This document shows positions 32,005-42,600 of a stretch of DNA of 64,000 nucleotides, one piece after another (position 1 is the stretch's first letter; each line of letters begins with the position of its first letter). The position numbers were made by a program, and so were the translations under genes. The notes below the pieces were generated by a model that was given only the letters and a program-made list of their open reading frames with translations, did not search any database and was not told the DNA's origin. The DNA is from Anthoceros angustus (Eukaryota; Streptophyta; Anthocerotopsida; Anthocerotales; Anthocerotaceae): assembly GCA_010909165.1 (NCBI GenBank), contig MU008156.1, positions 1 to 64,000 on the forward strand. Reading direction: 5' to 3'.

Positions 32005-33980
32005 ATGTCGATGTCGAGAGAGGGTCCGGTTTGTGGGGAGAATGATTTCTTGATAGATGATCCCATGGTTGTGAGTCTTGCCAAAGCATGTCTCGGTCTA
32101 GATTTGTGTCGTGTTGAGCAGGATGCTTTCGGTGATTTCCATACTGTGGTTCACGACAGGTCATTCACGATCAAAAGTGCTCGATATGTTTGAGAGGCTA
32201 AAGTGTGATGGTCCGAAGATGACTTTGCCATGGGTATGGAGGAAATTGATGATGAAGCAATTTGAGAGCAGGATTTGACCCAATAGTCCCGAGGGAGCTG
32301 TGAATGATGCTTTGAGTGGTGGGAGGATAGGTCCAAACGCGTAATAACCGTGTCAAGTCGCCTGTGGCCTTTATGAAAGTGAGTGGGGTCGATGGGATAT
32401 CATTGAGGATATCCTCACAAGGATCTAATCTTATTCGATATCCTTTTTCCATCAAGTTCGAATCAAGGACAATAGAGATTTTCTCCGTAAACGTAAGTAG
32501 TGATGTTTTTTACTTGTTGATTTTGATAGTTCGACTTTTTCACATGACCGATTTCGATCTTCTCTGTGCAGTTGATGTCTTTCTTTCGTGGTTTTAACAA
32601 TTTTAACAAGGAAGTGCATCTTGAACCAAAAGCCGCTTGGTTCTCGATGTTCCTGATCAACATGTTTCATGGAATTTTCCATGGGTCCTGTGCAGGTTGC
32701 CCATGAAAATCGAAGGACAACGGATTTTCTCCGAGAAGCGTAAGTAGTGATGTTTTACTTGTTGATTTTGATAGTTCGACTCTTTCACATGGTGATTCTT
32801 GATCTTCACTGCGGTGATGTCTTTCTTTCGTGGGTTTAACAATTTTAACAAGGAAGTGCATCTGAACCAAAAGCTTGGTTACGATGTTCGATGATCAACA
32901 TGTTTCATGGAATTTTCCATGGGTCCCGAGTATTGGTTGCATCCATGAAAATCGCAAGGACCTTGGGATTGTGTCATGTCGAAAAGAGGTGAAGTTGATT
33001 GGATGATGAGCGACGATTCTTTCACACAGATCATCAATGCTCATTTGGGCGGGGCTCAAAAAGGTAATATTGTTGGTTTTGGGGTGCACTTTGATTCATT
33101 TATGGTCTTAAACCGGAGGCCTTATGCCTATATTGTTTGCAGGTGTGCATATTTTTGCATGACCATGTTTGGAGTTCGAGGTGGTGAAGAGTTACATAAC
33201 CTGCTCATTAGGTACTTCTCATTTCAGATTCAAAGTGGACCTTTTGTTCAAGAGTTTTCTTTGTTTTAATCGCTTGTTTGATGTTTTGATGTATCAGATT
33301 GAGCTCCTTCATTTGCGTGTATGAAGAACGATTCAAAAATTACAAAGTGGACATGAAGAATTACCAGAGTGAGTATTTCCACAAAAGGTCAAGATTTACG
33401 AAAGGATGTTATCGAAACTTTTAAAGTCATATTGAACACTCTCCCAAGTGGTCCGCAAACGACAAAATTTGTCAATGTGGGTTTCTCTTCAATTCAACCA
33501 TTGATAACCCAAGATCAAATGTAAGTTTTGTTGTTATTGGGCTTAAGTTTTGTGGTTTGTATTTACTAACTGCTTGTTTTTGGCTAGGCTTGGTATGCAA
33601 AACTTCGTGTTTCAAAAAGGAATGTTGTCAAGGTTCATGAAGACTATGGTCAAGTACCGGGCTGCTGGCTATTACACCAATAAGAGCGTAACGATGATTA
33701 CACGTTTGACGATGGCTCAGGTGCCTTCTGATGCTGGGAGAAGTGTGACTGGCCATAAAACGGATGCTGGATTCTCAAGGTAATATGTGGTGAAAGCTTG
33801 TGACATTTAAAGCCTTTGTATGTTCTTTGTTTGACGTTTCACTCGACAGCATATGTGAGCGCAAGTCCTGGTCCGGCAAGCAAAACAGGCATGTACTGCG
33901 AAGAAGAGTTCTTGTTCCCTCAGGTGAACTACGCATCCTATCAGCTTTTGAACGATCACGATAAAGTTGCAAGGGGGTGA
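32005..33980 (+). pseudogene. DUF3504/KIAA1958-like tyrosine-recombinase gene, multi-exon, damaged
   Basis: The C-terminal half resembles the DUF3504 branch of tyrosine recombinases, found in Crypton-type transposons and in domesticated host genes. Exonic blocks are VVSLAKACLGLDLCRVEQ (32005-32193), LMSFFRGFNNFNKEVH (32572-32703), RGEVDWMMSDDSFTQIINAH (32976-33062), MFGVRGGEELHNLLIR (to about 33211) and ERFKNYKVDMKNYQS (33300-33374). The core follows: FMKTMVKYRAAGYYTN and SVTMITRLTMAQVPSD, then VTGHKTDAGFSR (about 33585-33780). A last exon from 33850 ends in TGA at 33980. GT/AG borders fit many joints, but phases fail at some, and a 0.25-kb tandem duplication lies inside. The catalytic histidine of the usual NHS-R motif is lysine (TNKSV) and the arginine is not in place, so strand cleavage is unlikely. 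Whether it is a dead transposon or a domesticated gene is open. Confidence 0.7.
32458..32957 (+). repeat. Tandem duplication of about 250 bp inside the DUF3504-like gene
   Basis: Copies 32458-32712 and 32713-32957 share attttctccg, gtaagtagtgatgtttt, cttgttgattttgatagttc, atgtctttctttcgtgg and catggaattttccatgggtc in the same order. Each copy contains an exon end with its donor site, an intron and the next exon. Only the first copy keeps the downstream exon fully open. Confidence 0.88.
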
Positions 33981-34659
33981 ATATACAGGAAGGGGGTTTT
34001 CTGTACAATATACACCAAAGGGGGTTTCCAATGGGTTTCGGGATCCACTAAATCGCATAATCGAAAGTAGGTGCACCCGAGCCAAGCATCGGTTTCATGG
34101 ACCCGCTGGTGTGTGCATGGTATTAGGAAAGGCGACACTGGAAGTGTCAAATAGAGCCCATTAACTTCCCTCCAGCCGGTCAATCGAACAAAGAGTTGGT
34201 CATTCTAGAATTTGACACCATGGTGGGCCTCAAACCCTATGCATCATGTCCTGCACTGTGAAACTTGAGAGGGTATGAAATGACACGGAAAGGGTGGTAG
34301 AAATCATCCCTATATATGCAACTTTCACATTTTATGGGCCATTCTGTCGTAGCCGTACGACATCCAAAGTGACGTTGTACCCACCCCGGCTTGGATTGAT
34401 AGTCGCAACTGCTGGCATTAAGGCTGGGATTCGGCGCCGCTTTGCCGCTTGTCAAACTTCCAACCGTGGTTTCAATCATGAAACACAATTATCGAAGCCT
34501 TTTGTTTAGTGTTGTTGCGACATGATGATCTACCAGTGTGGTGTACCATATGAAAACGAAAAGACAAGAAAGGAGTACCGCCCATCACCGATGTGTATGT
34601 GTTTTATTATTCCCCTTCTAGAACAACCATAAACAAAGACAATGTCTCAAGTCATGTTC
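33981..34659. other. Gap between two convergent remnants
   Basis: I see no supported gene between the plus-strand recombinase-like gene and the minus-strand DUF7869-like remnant. Confidence 0.4.
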
Positions 34660-37220
34660 GCCTCTAGGGTTCTTCCAAGATACGCTCCAACATCATCCAT
34701 GTTGTCAATATCCGCCTCCTCCTCATCGCTATTGTCCGACACATCTTCACCGGGCGGTTCAACTGCCAGATATCTCGCTTAGCTTCTCCTTTATAGCCCT
34801 TTTGTCGTTGGCGATAAATGCTTCCGTAGTAAGGTTGAAACCATAGTACAATATCGTATCATTGATGTAAATCTCTTGTATGTTTTGGGGAACACTCTTT
34901 GACCCTTGCCTTGATGACTTCTCCCGATGCTTGGGCCCTTGTCCATGGACGATGTACTCCTCAACATATCGCCTTCGAAAGCGTGTTCCGTCCCTGCAAA
35001 GGGACCATTAGACTGGACGGAAAGCATCATGTTTCACTTCCACCACTCTTCCGATCCAAAAGGTCTCAGCGTATCAGCATGGAATTGCGATGAACATTCC
35101 ATTTCCAATCTCACCACATCGCCACCGCTCCATTTCTCGCCGAGCCACTTGGTAAGCCCCCACATATCATCACGCCGTGAAGCTCCTCAATAATGCTTCG
35201 TAAGGCTTTCATTTGTGTAAAGCGCAGATCTGTATCTTCAACGTCCGACCTAGAAAACCATTTCCGTGGCTTTTGAGCGCCAGCCAATGTTGTTCTCCAC
35301 GATAACCGCAATCTCATGCTGGTCCTAAGGCCTCCCACCACAAATGTTCATCTGGGCAATATATGCACGCAAGCCGAGAGCCCTTCTTTAAGATGGGCCA
35401 CACCTCCGTTGCCTTTAAACCTGAAGTGAGCCTTTTGTCCCTAGATCGCAGTACAGGAGAGGTGATGCGTGATGTCATTAGACGGATGACGAACTTCAAG
35501 AACTCCAAGCCTCCTTCGCCTCCCATAGCGGAGATGTCGAATATTGCTTGCTCAATAACCGTGACTAGACCTCGCCTCCGCCTTGTCCTCCCGTGTTATC
35601 TTAAACTGTTGGAACGAAGGTTATTCGCCTGGACCGCACTGTGCATGTACCGACCATCTCCTCTTCGATGGGCCACACATATGACCAAGTCCGGACCTCG
35701 GTGAGAATTTTCACGCCGGAGTTGGTGTGTATGCTTTTCCGAGAATATCGAGCGCGTGCAATGTGTGCGCTTCCTTGTGTTTCGTGCTTTAAAACCGTGA
35801 AAACATCCGTCAACTGTCGTGTGTGCCCCACTAGCGTAAAGCCCACCTTCACCTTCCGAAATGTACCCATGTCTACTAACATATTCGATATGCAAAAGAA
35901 GTTGATTTTTGTTCTCTCGACAAGTATTGTCCAACCGCAAGTACAAGACTTTAGGCAATATCCTTCATAATTGTGCGAACATCTTGGATGATGCATATCG
36001 TAGATTTGCACCTCAAGGTTTTGCATAGTGCAAATATGCCGCTTTATATGTATAGTTATGAACCATGCACCACCACATGTACAGCGGCACTCCTCACTTA
36101 AATTCTTTGGCCACCGTAAAAATGTGGGATCTCCGCTTTCTTGGTCCATCCCATCAATAGCGAGTAACATGTACTTGTGGGGCTCAACGTAGCGTCCGGT
36201 GTTTGGCCATTTTGGCACGCTCACCGATAACCGCCGCGATGTGCCTCAAGCGCATGTTGATATTTCCGCACCAAACAATGTACGCTTTCTTTAGCATCTA
36301 CCGCCCATGGTGGTACAATCAACTCGAAGGGAGGGAGGAGAGGCCTCTCCTCCCTCTCCTCCCTCTCTCTCCAATATGTGCATGGGAGGAGGCGCCGGCC
36401 GGCCGCCTCCTCCCTAAACCATTCCTTGTACGCACAAGACACTGATGTCAAGATAGCCATAGTTGGGGAGAGGCGGCCGCCGCGCCGCTCCCAACTATGG
36501 CTATCTTGACATCACGCCACATAGCCAACGGTAAATAGGGAAGGGAATGGACTGGGAAGGGATGCCATACCTTGATCCACCTTTGAAAAGTGTTCAATGG
36601 TTGCCTTTAACCTCGCATCGCATCCGTAGAAAAACTGGACTTAGGTATCTCAAGTGCACCTTCCAGCCTTAGAAACCGTGCATATGTCATAGCCCTTGTT
36701 TGTGACCGCTCACATTGTCGCTTGTACCGGGCCCATAGCTCCAACCTGCGTACGTGTCCTAAGATTGTATACCGCTGGGGAGCCGCTCCGCCATGGACAT
36801 GAAAACGTCCATCCACGCAAGTGCATCCCGTGATGATCCGATGATGGATTTGGTCTCGGTTATCCCACGGCGAGTTGCGACCGCACCGCCACCTTCATAT
36901 CGCTTATGACCAACAAGGTGAAAAACTCCGCCTCAAATGTCTCTCAGAGGAACCTATACCGATGTTCTTGGAATTTTTCTTTTGTCAATTTCAACACACA
37001 TTTGATTGCATGGCTTCCGAAACTCTCCAGCGATTGCCACATCACTTCTTCGCAAAGGCAGGAAGCCCTCCTCCTCGCATGCATCTTCCACGCGATTTCA
37101 CCGCAATGAATCGCTCAAAGGTTTTGCTTGGAATGTAATAGCGGAGGGAATTCACCATCGTGTCCGCCTCGAAGACATCGCCGCCCTCATCTTCATGGTG
37201 CAATGCTTCGCCTCATGATC
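34660..37220 (-). pseudogene. DUF7869-like gene remnant
   Basis: The minus strand contains LRLDNTCRENKNQLLLH (frame 35596-35958) and, overlapping it, SNMLVDMGTFRKVKVGFTLV plus VGHTRQLTD (frame 35601-36224). This D-N-T-x-R-E-N-K-N...VGHT pattern is the signature of the uncharacterised DUF7869 domain found in plants, algae and animals. Upstream, KYMLLAIDGMDQ is the usual start of that domain. Farther upstream are RYYIPSKTFERFIAVKSRG (about 37130-37190) and RYTILGHVRRLELWARYKRQ (36607-36816). Downstream, KATEVWPILKKGSRLACIYC (35314-35526) and an acidic tail (DNSDEEEADIDNMDD, about 34690-34740) suggest the C-terminus. Frameshifts and a palindrome insertion break it. Function is unknown. Confidence 0.6.
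36331..36513. repeat. Cluster of three perfect palindromes
   Basis: Three foldbacks stand in a row. Bases 36331-36343 pair perfectly with 36344-36356 (no loop). Bases 36384-36393 pair with 36405-36414 around a gccggccggcc core. Bases 36444-36467 pair perfectly with 36490-36513 around a 22-base GC-rich loop. They interrupt the DUF7869-like remnant. Confidence 0.9.
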
Positions 37221-38100
37221 TCCGTCGGTAGAGGGAACAATCGCCTTAGTCGCGATTGGGTTCCGCCATATTGTCGTTGGGTCTCATATGGTCGTTTCCC
37301 ATATCTTCCACGGAAGGACTTCTCCTAATTGCCGACATAAGTTAAGGTTCCGTGGTGCGTACGACGGCGGATAGTTGGCGATACCACCGGCTTCAAAAGT
37401 GGAATTCCACCTCCACTCCTTTTACCTACATGCATGGTTCCACCACCACGTTGATGAGAAAAGTTGGGGAAAAAATATGCCAATGAAACCCAAACGCCTA
37501 ACCTTACCTCCAGGTGGGCGGTGCGATTCCACCAACATTGCCGCCGCTGGATGGGTTGTCCGGATCGCTGCCATGGAAGCCGCGCGCGCCCGATTGTGGT
37601 GGGCGCACGCCATCTCGCTTCTTCTCTCGCCAAACACCCAACCGTTAGCGTATGGATTGAATGGCACATGTGCATTTCAATGACACGGTAGCCTGCACCT
37701 CTTCGTCTCTCGTGTGTGCCGCGTAACATCATCAAGGGCTACAACTCGCTGGGGAATAGGCGCTATGGAGAACGCTCGCAGAATGGAACAATAGCGACCG
37801 CGTTGAAGAAAGCTACCGGAGGTCCCCAATGTCCGCCTTATAGAACAAAGATGTATGAGCACGTAATCGGGATTGTGTGCGGCGCCGCAATGTCGACAAG
37901 CAGCCCTTTCCGGCGGCGCCCACCGACATCGGTGTTTAATATCGCACATGGCAAAGGGAATCCTGATGTGGTTTACGATCCGATGCAAATACACCGGATA
38001 TCAATCGTGACAAATATACCTATGCCTTATATCACATATATCACCCTTATGCCTATAAAACCCGCAAGCCCTAATACGAAAAGAGAGCCAACTTAATCTC
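37221..38100. other. Unassigned stretch
   Basis: Minus-strand frames 37325-37735 and 37677-37994 are open for over 300 bases but look compositionally biased (Arg/His-rich) and match nothing I know. They may be the far 5' part of the DUF7869-like remnant. Confidence 0.3.
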
Positions 38101-39250
38101 GACGGGCCCTTGAGTCAAATTCTTTCCACTTGTTCACTCGGAAGTTGCGCCCGCCTCCGATGTGTGTGCGCCTGTGATCGAGGTGTGTGTGCGCCTGATC
38201 GCAAGGAGGGCCGCTAATCCGCACTGCTCCCTTAACCCGCTACTCGCTCGCTTGCACACGGTGAGCGATCGCCTGAATCGCCGGAGATGGCATCCGGGAG
38301 GCGAGCAGAAGGAGAAGAATGCCTTTGAGCTCGAACAGGACCTCCCTTGCCCAAGCAAAGAGGGAAGTGCAAGCAAGGCGCCACAAGGCGAGTGCATCCC
38401 GCGGCAAGATGAGCAACCTGGGCACAAATCGGAGCGAATTCCACAGCAGGAGGGGCGAGTGGTGAGGGCTGACCACAACTCGAAAGGCAAGCACCACGCG
38501 AGGCGAGGTGGGGGTGATGAAGCCGAGAAGTGTGCGTAAACGCCCGATGCCGCCCGATTCAATCGCCTTCAACTACGAGGAGACTATGCATTTCGTGAGG
38601 TCGAAGTATGAGAGTATTCGCGTTGTTGAGAAGAATTGGATGATTTGCCGAAGAGGAACCGGAGGACGAGGATGCTTTGGACCTCCTGTTCAAGTTGTGG
38701 GTGGTGGGATACAAAGATGCTTTGCCTAATCGTGAGCCCGAGGGTGGGTGATTTGGGCAACATTGGACATGACCTGGCACCAAGCACAACTCCTTGTGGT
38801 GAGGAAGCCAAGACTTCACGACATTGCATCCAAACCCACAGTGCCTCTGATTGTTCCACGTGACATTTGCGGTTGATCTTTAAGAAATGTGCACCTTCAC
38901 GCTTGATCGAGTTATTCGAGGCGGCAAGAGACATCGGTGAGTGCATTTGGGTGGCATGTTCTTGCTCGCTAATTGTAATGTGCATCCGTGTGGCTTATCT
39001 TGTCCATCCATGTTGGTTTGAGCGGAGCAGATGGGCAAAAGTTTCATTGCTGTCTACTGAGCTCACACAAAGCGTTTTAGCACATAGGCGGGCTATGTCT
39101 ATTCGCAGCTCTCGGATAGCGAGGAAATGGAGGATGATGAGACATCGGTGGAAGCGAGCTTGGTCCATCGATGAAGGCAAGCGACGATCCCTGACATGTT
39201 AGGCCATTCTTGATGATGACGATGTGGATTGGATGGATGGGTGAAGAGGG
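38101..39250 (+). pseudogene. Plus-strand coding remnant, product unrecognised
   Basis: Coding-like blocks occur in changing frames: a charged region (38162-38539), then RKRPMPPDSIAFNYEETMHF and YESIRVVEKNWMIC (38520-38640). After that come EEPEDEDALDLLFKLWVVGY (about 38655-38715), WATLDMTWHQAQLLVVRKPR (about 38750-38810) and an acidic block (QLSDSEEMEDDETSVEA, about 39100-39155). Between the blocks there are frameshifts and at least one stop. I do not recognise the family. Confidence 0.4.
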
Positions 39251-39504
39251 AGATGCGAACCTGCTTATGGAATATGCCGTGGCCTCGGAAATTCCATGGA
39301 TGTGGCAACAGAGCCCCACGAGGTAGGTAGTCCGTGGCCGGCCGGCGCCTGTGCGGCCAGACTCGCCAGAGTTGCCGACGCCGACCCCAATCGGGTTCAT
39401 AGGGTTTGCAAGGAGGAGGGAGCCGAAGGCGCGCCGACCGCGCCCGGGCGAGGGGCCGGGAAGGCCGCTCGCCGCAAGGCACTGTGGAAGGGCCTGGCCC
39501 GCCG

Positions 39505-39680
39505 CCTTCAAGGTGTCAGAGGGGTTCCTCCTCCGCCTGTGCGTCGGGCAAATAGGGAGAGGCCATGCACGAGAGGAGGGCGCCGCCGCCGGCGCCATTC
39601 GAGGTGTCAGAGGGGTTCCACCTCGGCCCCTGGTCGGGCAAAATGTGGAGAGGCCACGTGAGGAGGAGAGGAGGGCGCCG
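39505..39680. repeat. Two copies of a GC-rich unit of about 90 bp
   Basis: The words aggtgtcagaggggttcc and gagaggccac/gagaggccat recur with a period near 90 bases at 39511 and 39601. The second copy ends exactly where the giant LTR begins. Confidence 0.65.
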
Positions 39681-42600
39681 TGTGGCAAAATCCGGGGCTT
39701 CAGATTCACCCTCTAGTGGCCACACTTATCCCCTTTGTCATTTAAATACGTTGGGTTTCGTCCCATGAGACTTGTGGAGCAGTCGGATCTTGAGAGGAAA
39801 TCGATCGCTACCTACAACTACACTACTCGGCCTTCTAAACAAGCAAGGCGCCCTCTCACGCTCCCTCTGCAGACACCGCCTGCCGCTAAATTCACCACGC
39901 CTCTACCCACCCACACCCCACGCCAGTCCACACCCTACGTGAGGTCGGCTACACACGGGGACCCCCTACGTTGCAGCGACTTCACCACCCGTGATCTTCC
40001 ACTATTCCTTTCCCATCGCCTTCCCACAATTGGCACACCCTCAACCACCAACTCGGCGGCCACGCCACTCCCGTGACCGCCCGCCGAATCACCACTCCTG
40101 GACCTACAACGACATCCCATTCAGAGGTCCCGCCCCACGGTAGGTCCACCGCTCACGCACATAGGGACCCCCACAACGGGCGACTTCTCCACCCGTGATT
40201 TTGAGACCTTAGCCCGGCTTCCGGTCTCGGTTTGGTGCATTTGGGACCCCCTCCCTTAGGCTCGACTTGGGCCTTCTTCTTACTCCTAATCTCTACCTAC
40301 CCTCTACTCAACATTCAGCTCCACATTCTCCTCAACACTCACCTCAACTCAACTCCTCATCCTCCTAATCTAACCTTACTTCAAGCTCACTGGCCCTAGC
40401 TCGCCTCACGGACAACCGCCTGGGTCCGCCTACAAGCCAACAAGTTCTTCCTTGGGCGGTTGCTATGAGTTTGCACGACGAGAACCTCCGAGTCTTTCCT
40501 GTAGTCTACCCTCAAGCCGAGAGTTCCTTGGGCATCGCCACACACCCAAAGCAAAGCAATTTCCGGCAACCATTCACAAGGAGCAACTGCAGAGGCGCCT
40601 GCGAGCGAGCCTCCGCCAAGCACTCCGACACCGCAAACTCCCTCTCTACCAGAGGCTACGTTAGCTTGCAAACTTCCTTCACAAGGAGCAAAGGACTCAT
40701 GAGTTTGGGAGCGCAAGACACGATAATTTTACTTCAAGCTCCCTCCTTTTATAGGGAGGTCCTCACATCCTCGGCGCGCCTCCTGCACCGCCTCACCCTT
40801 ATTTTAGTGTATCCTGGACTTTAAGTTCGACATCCAAGCATCTTGGGTAAAATTCTATTCTAGCAAATTCACCTATGTGAGCCTTAATGGCTCTGTCAAC
40901 ATTCCTATCTAGCTAGTCAACACACCCTCGGGTTGACAAGCATGTCTGTCCTCCCTAAAGAAAAGTCTCCCCAAGCAATGAGCCCACGCTCCAAGCTACC
41001 ACCAACCCTTCAATTACCTCTAGATGCCGTCGCACTGGTGATCCCTACGGATGTAGGGCCACCCTCTACACCTCCTACGGACGTAGGGTCACTTCTTATG
41101 GCCCTACCGCCTCCACGCTCTCCACTGCAAGAAGGTCTCCCGTGAGCGGATCTTGCTCCATGCCTTCCTCTTCCTCCTCCGAGTCATCCTCTACGGCCTT
41201 CCATATACCTGTCGGATGTGTTGGGCATCCGGCGATGGATGCATCCCACATTCTCGATTCCTCAAGTTCCTCTTCTCCACGGCTCCCTAACAAACTTGCC
41301 CTTCTTAGGTGCGCGCTTTCACCATCTTGTACCTTCAAAATAAGCGCACAAACAAGCTTGGGCACATTGCTTGTTTCCACCTAGTTGTCACCTCGGTGTC
41401 TACACACAATTGCGATTTCTTCACTTGCCACACAAAATCCACCAAGAGCAACTTCAGCCCTTTTCCACTTACTTCCTCTTCACTCCACATCCCACCTAGC
41501 TCAAACTTGATGTCCTCACATACAACTCCTTATGCCCAAATCCCTCACTTGCAAGGTCCTAGGCACAAAATTCAGCGCCTTGCCCTCTTCACGATTGTGC
41601 TTCAAATCCCTTCACACACAACTCCTTATTTTAGTGTATCCTCGTCTTTAAGTTCGACATCCAAGCATCTTGGGTAAAATTCTATTCTAGCAAATTCACC
41701 TATGTGAGCCTTAATGGCTCTGTCAACATTCCTATCTAGCTAGTCAACACACCCTCGGGTTGACAAGCATTACCTCCTCTAAAGAAAAGTCTCCCCAAGC
41801 AATGAGCCCCTCCAAGCTACCACCAACCCTCTTCAATTACCTCTAGATGTCGCGCAATCCCTACGGATGTAGGGCCACCCTCTACACCTCCCTACGGACG
41901 TAGGGTCACTTCTTATGGCCCTACCGCCTCCACTCTCCACGAAGGTCTCCCGTGGCGGATCTTGCTCCATGCCTTCCTCTTCCTCCTCAGTCATCCTCGG
42001 CCTTCCATACACACATCGGATGTGTTGGGCTGTCGGCACCACAGATCGGTCCTTGCATCCCTATTCTCGATTCCTCAAGTTCCTCTTCTCCTGGCTCCCT
42101 AGCAACCAACTTGCCCTTCTTAGGCGCAGCGCTTTCACCATCTTGCACCTTCAAAATAAGCGCACCAACAAGCTTGGGCACCCCACCTTGTTTCCACCTA
42201 GTTGTCACCTCGGTGTCTACACACAATTGCGATTTCTTCACTTGCCACAAAATCCACCAAGAGAGCAACTTGCCCTTTTCCACTTACTTCCTCTTCACTC
42301 CACGGTCCCACCTAGCTCAAACTTGATGTCCTCACATACAACTCCTTATGCAAATCCCTCACTTGCAAGGTCCTAGGCACAAAATTCAGCGCCTTGCCCT
42401 CTTCTGATTGTGCTTCAAATCCCTTCACACAACTCCTTATGCACGCACACCTCCTTCTCCTTGCACACACAGGCACCGCGTTCTCACCAAGTCCTTGCTC
42501 TAGCTTTCCTTTGCATTCCTTTGCATGCACAAGCTCTTCCGACCCTCGCAGGCTTCCTAGGTGCCACTCCCTACACACCCGCTTGCATGGCCACACCCTA

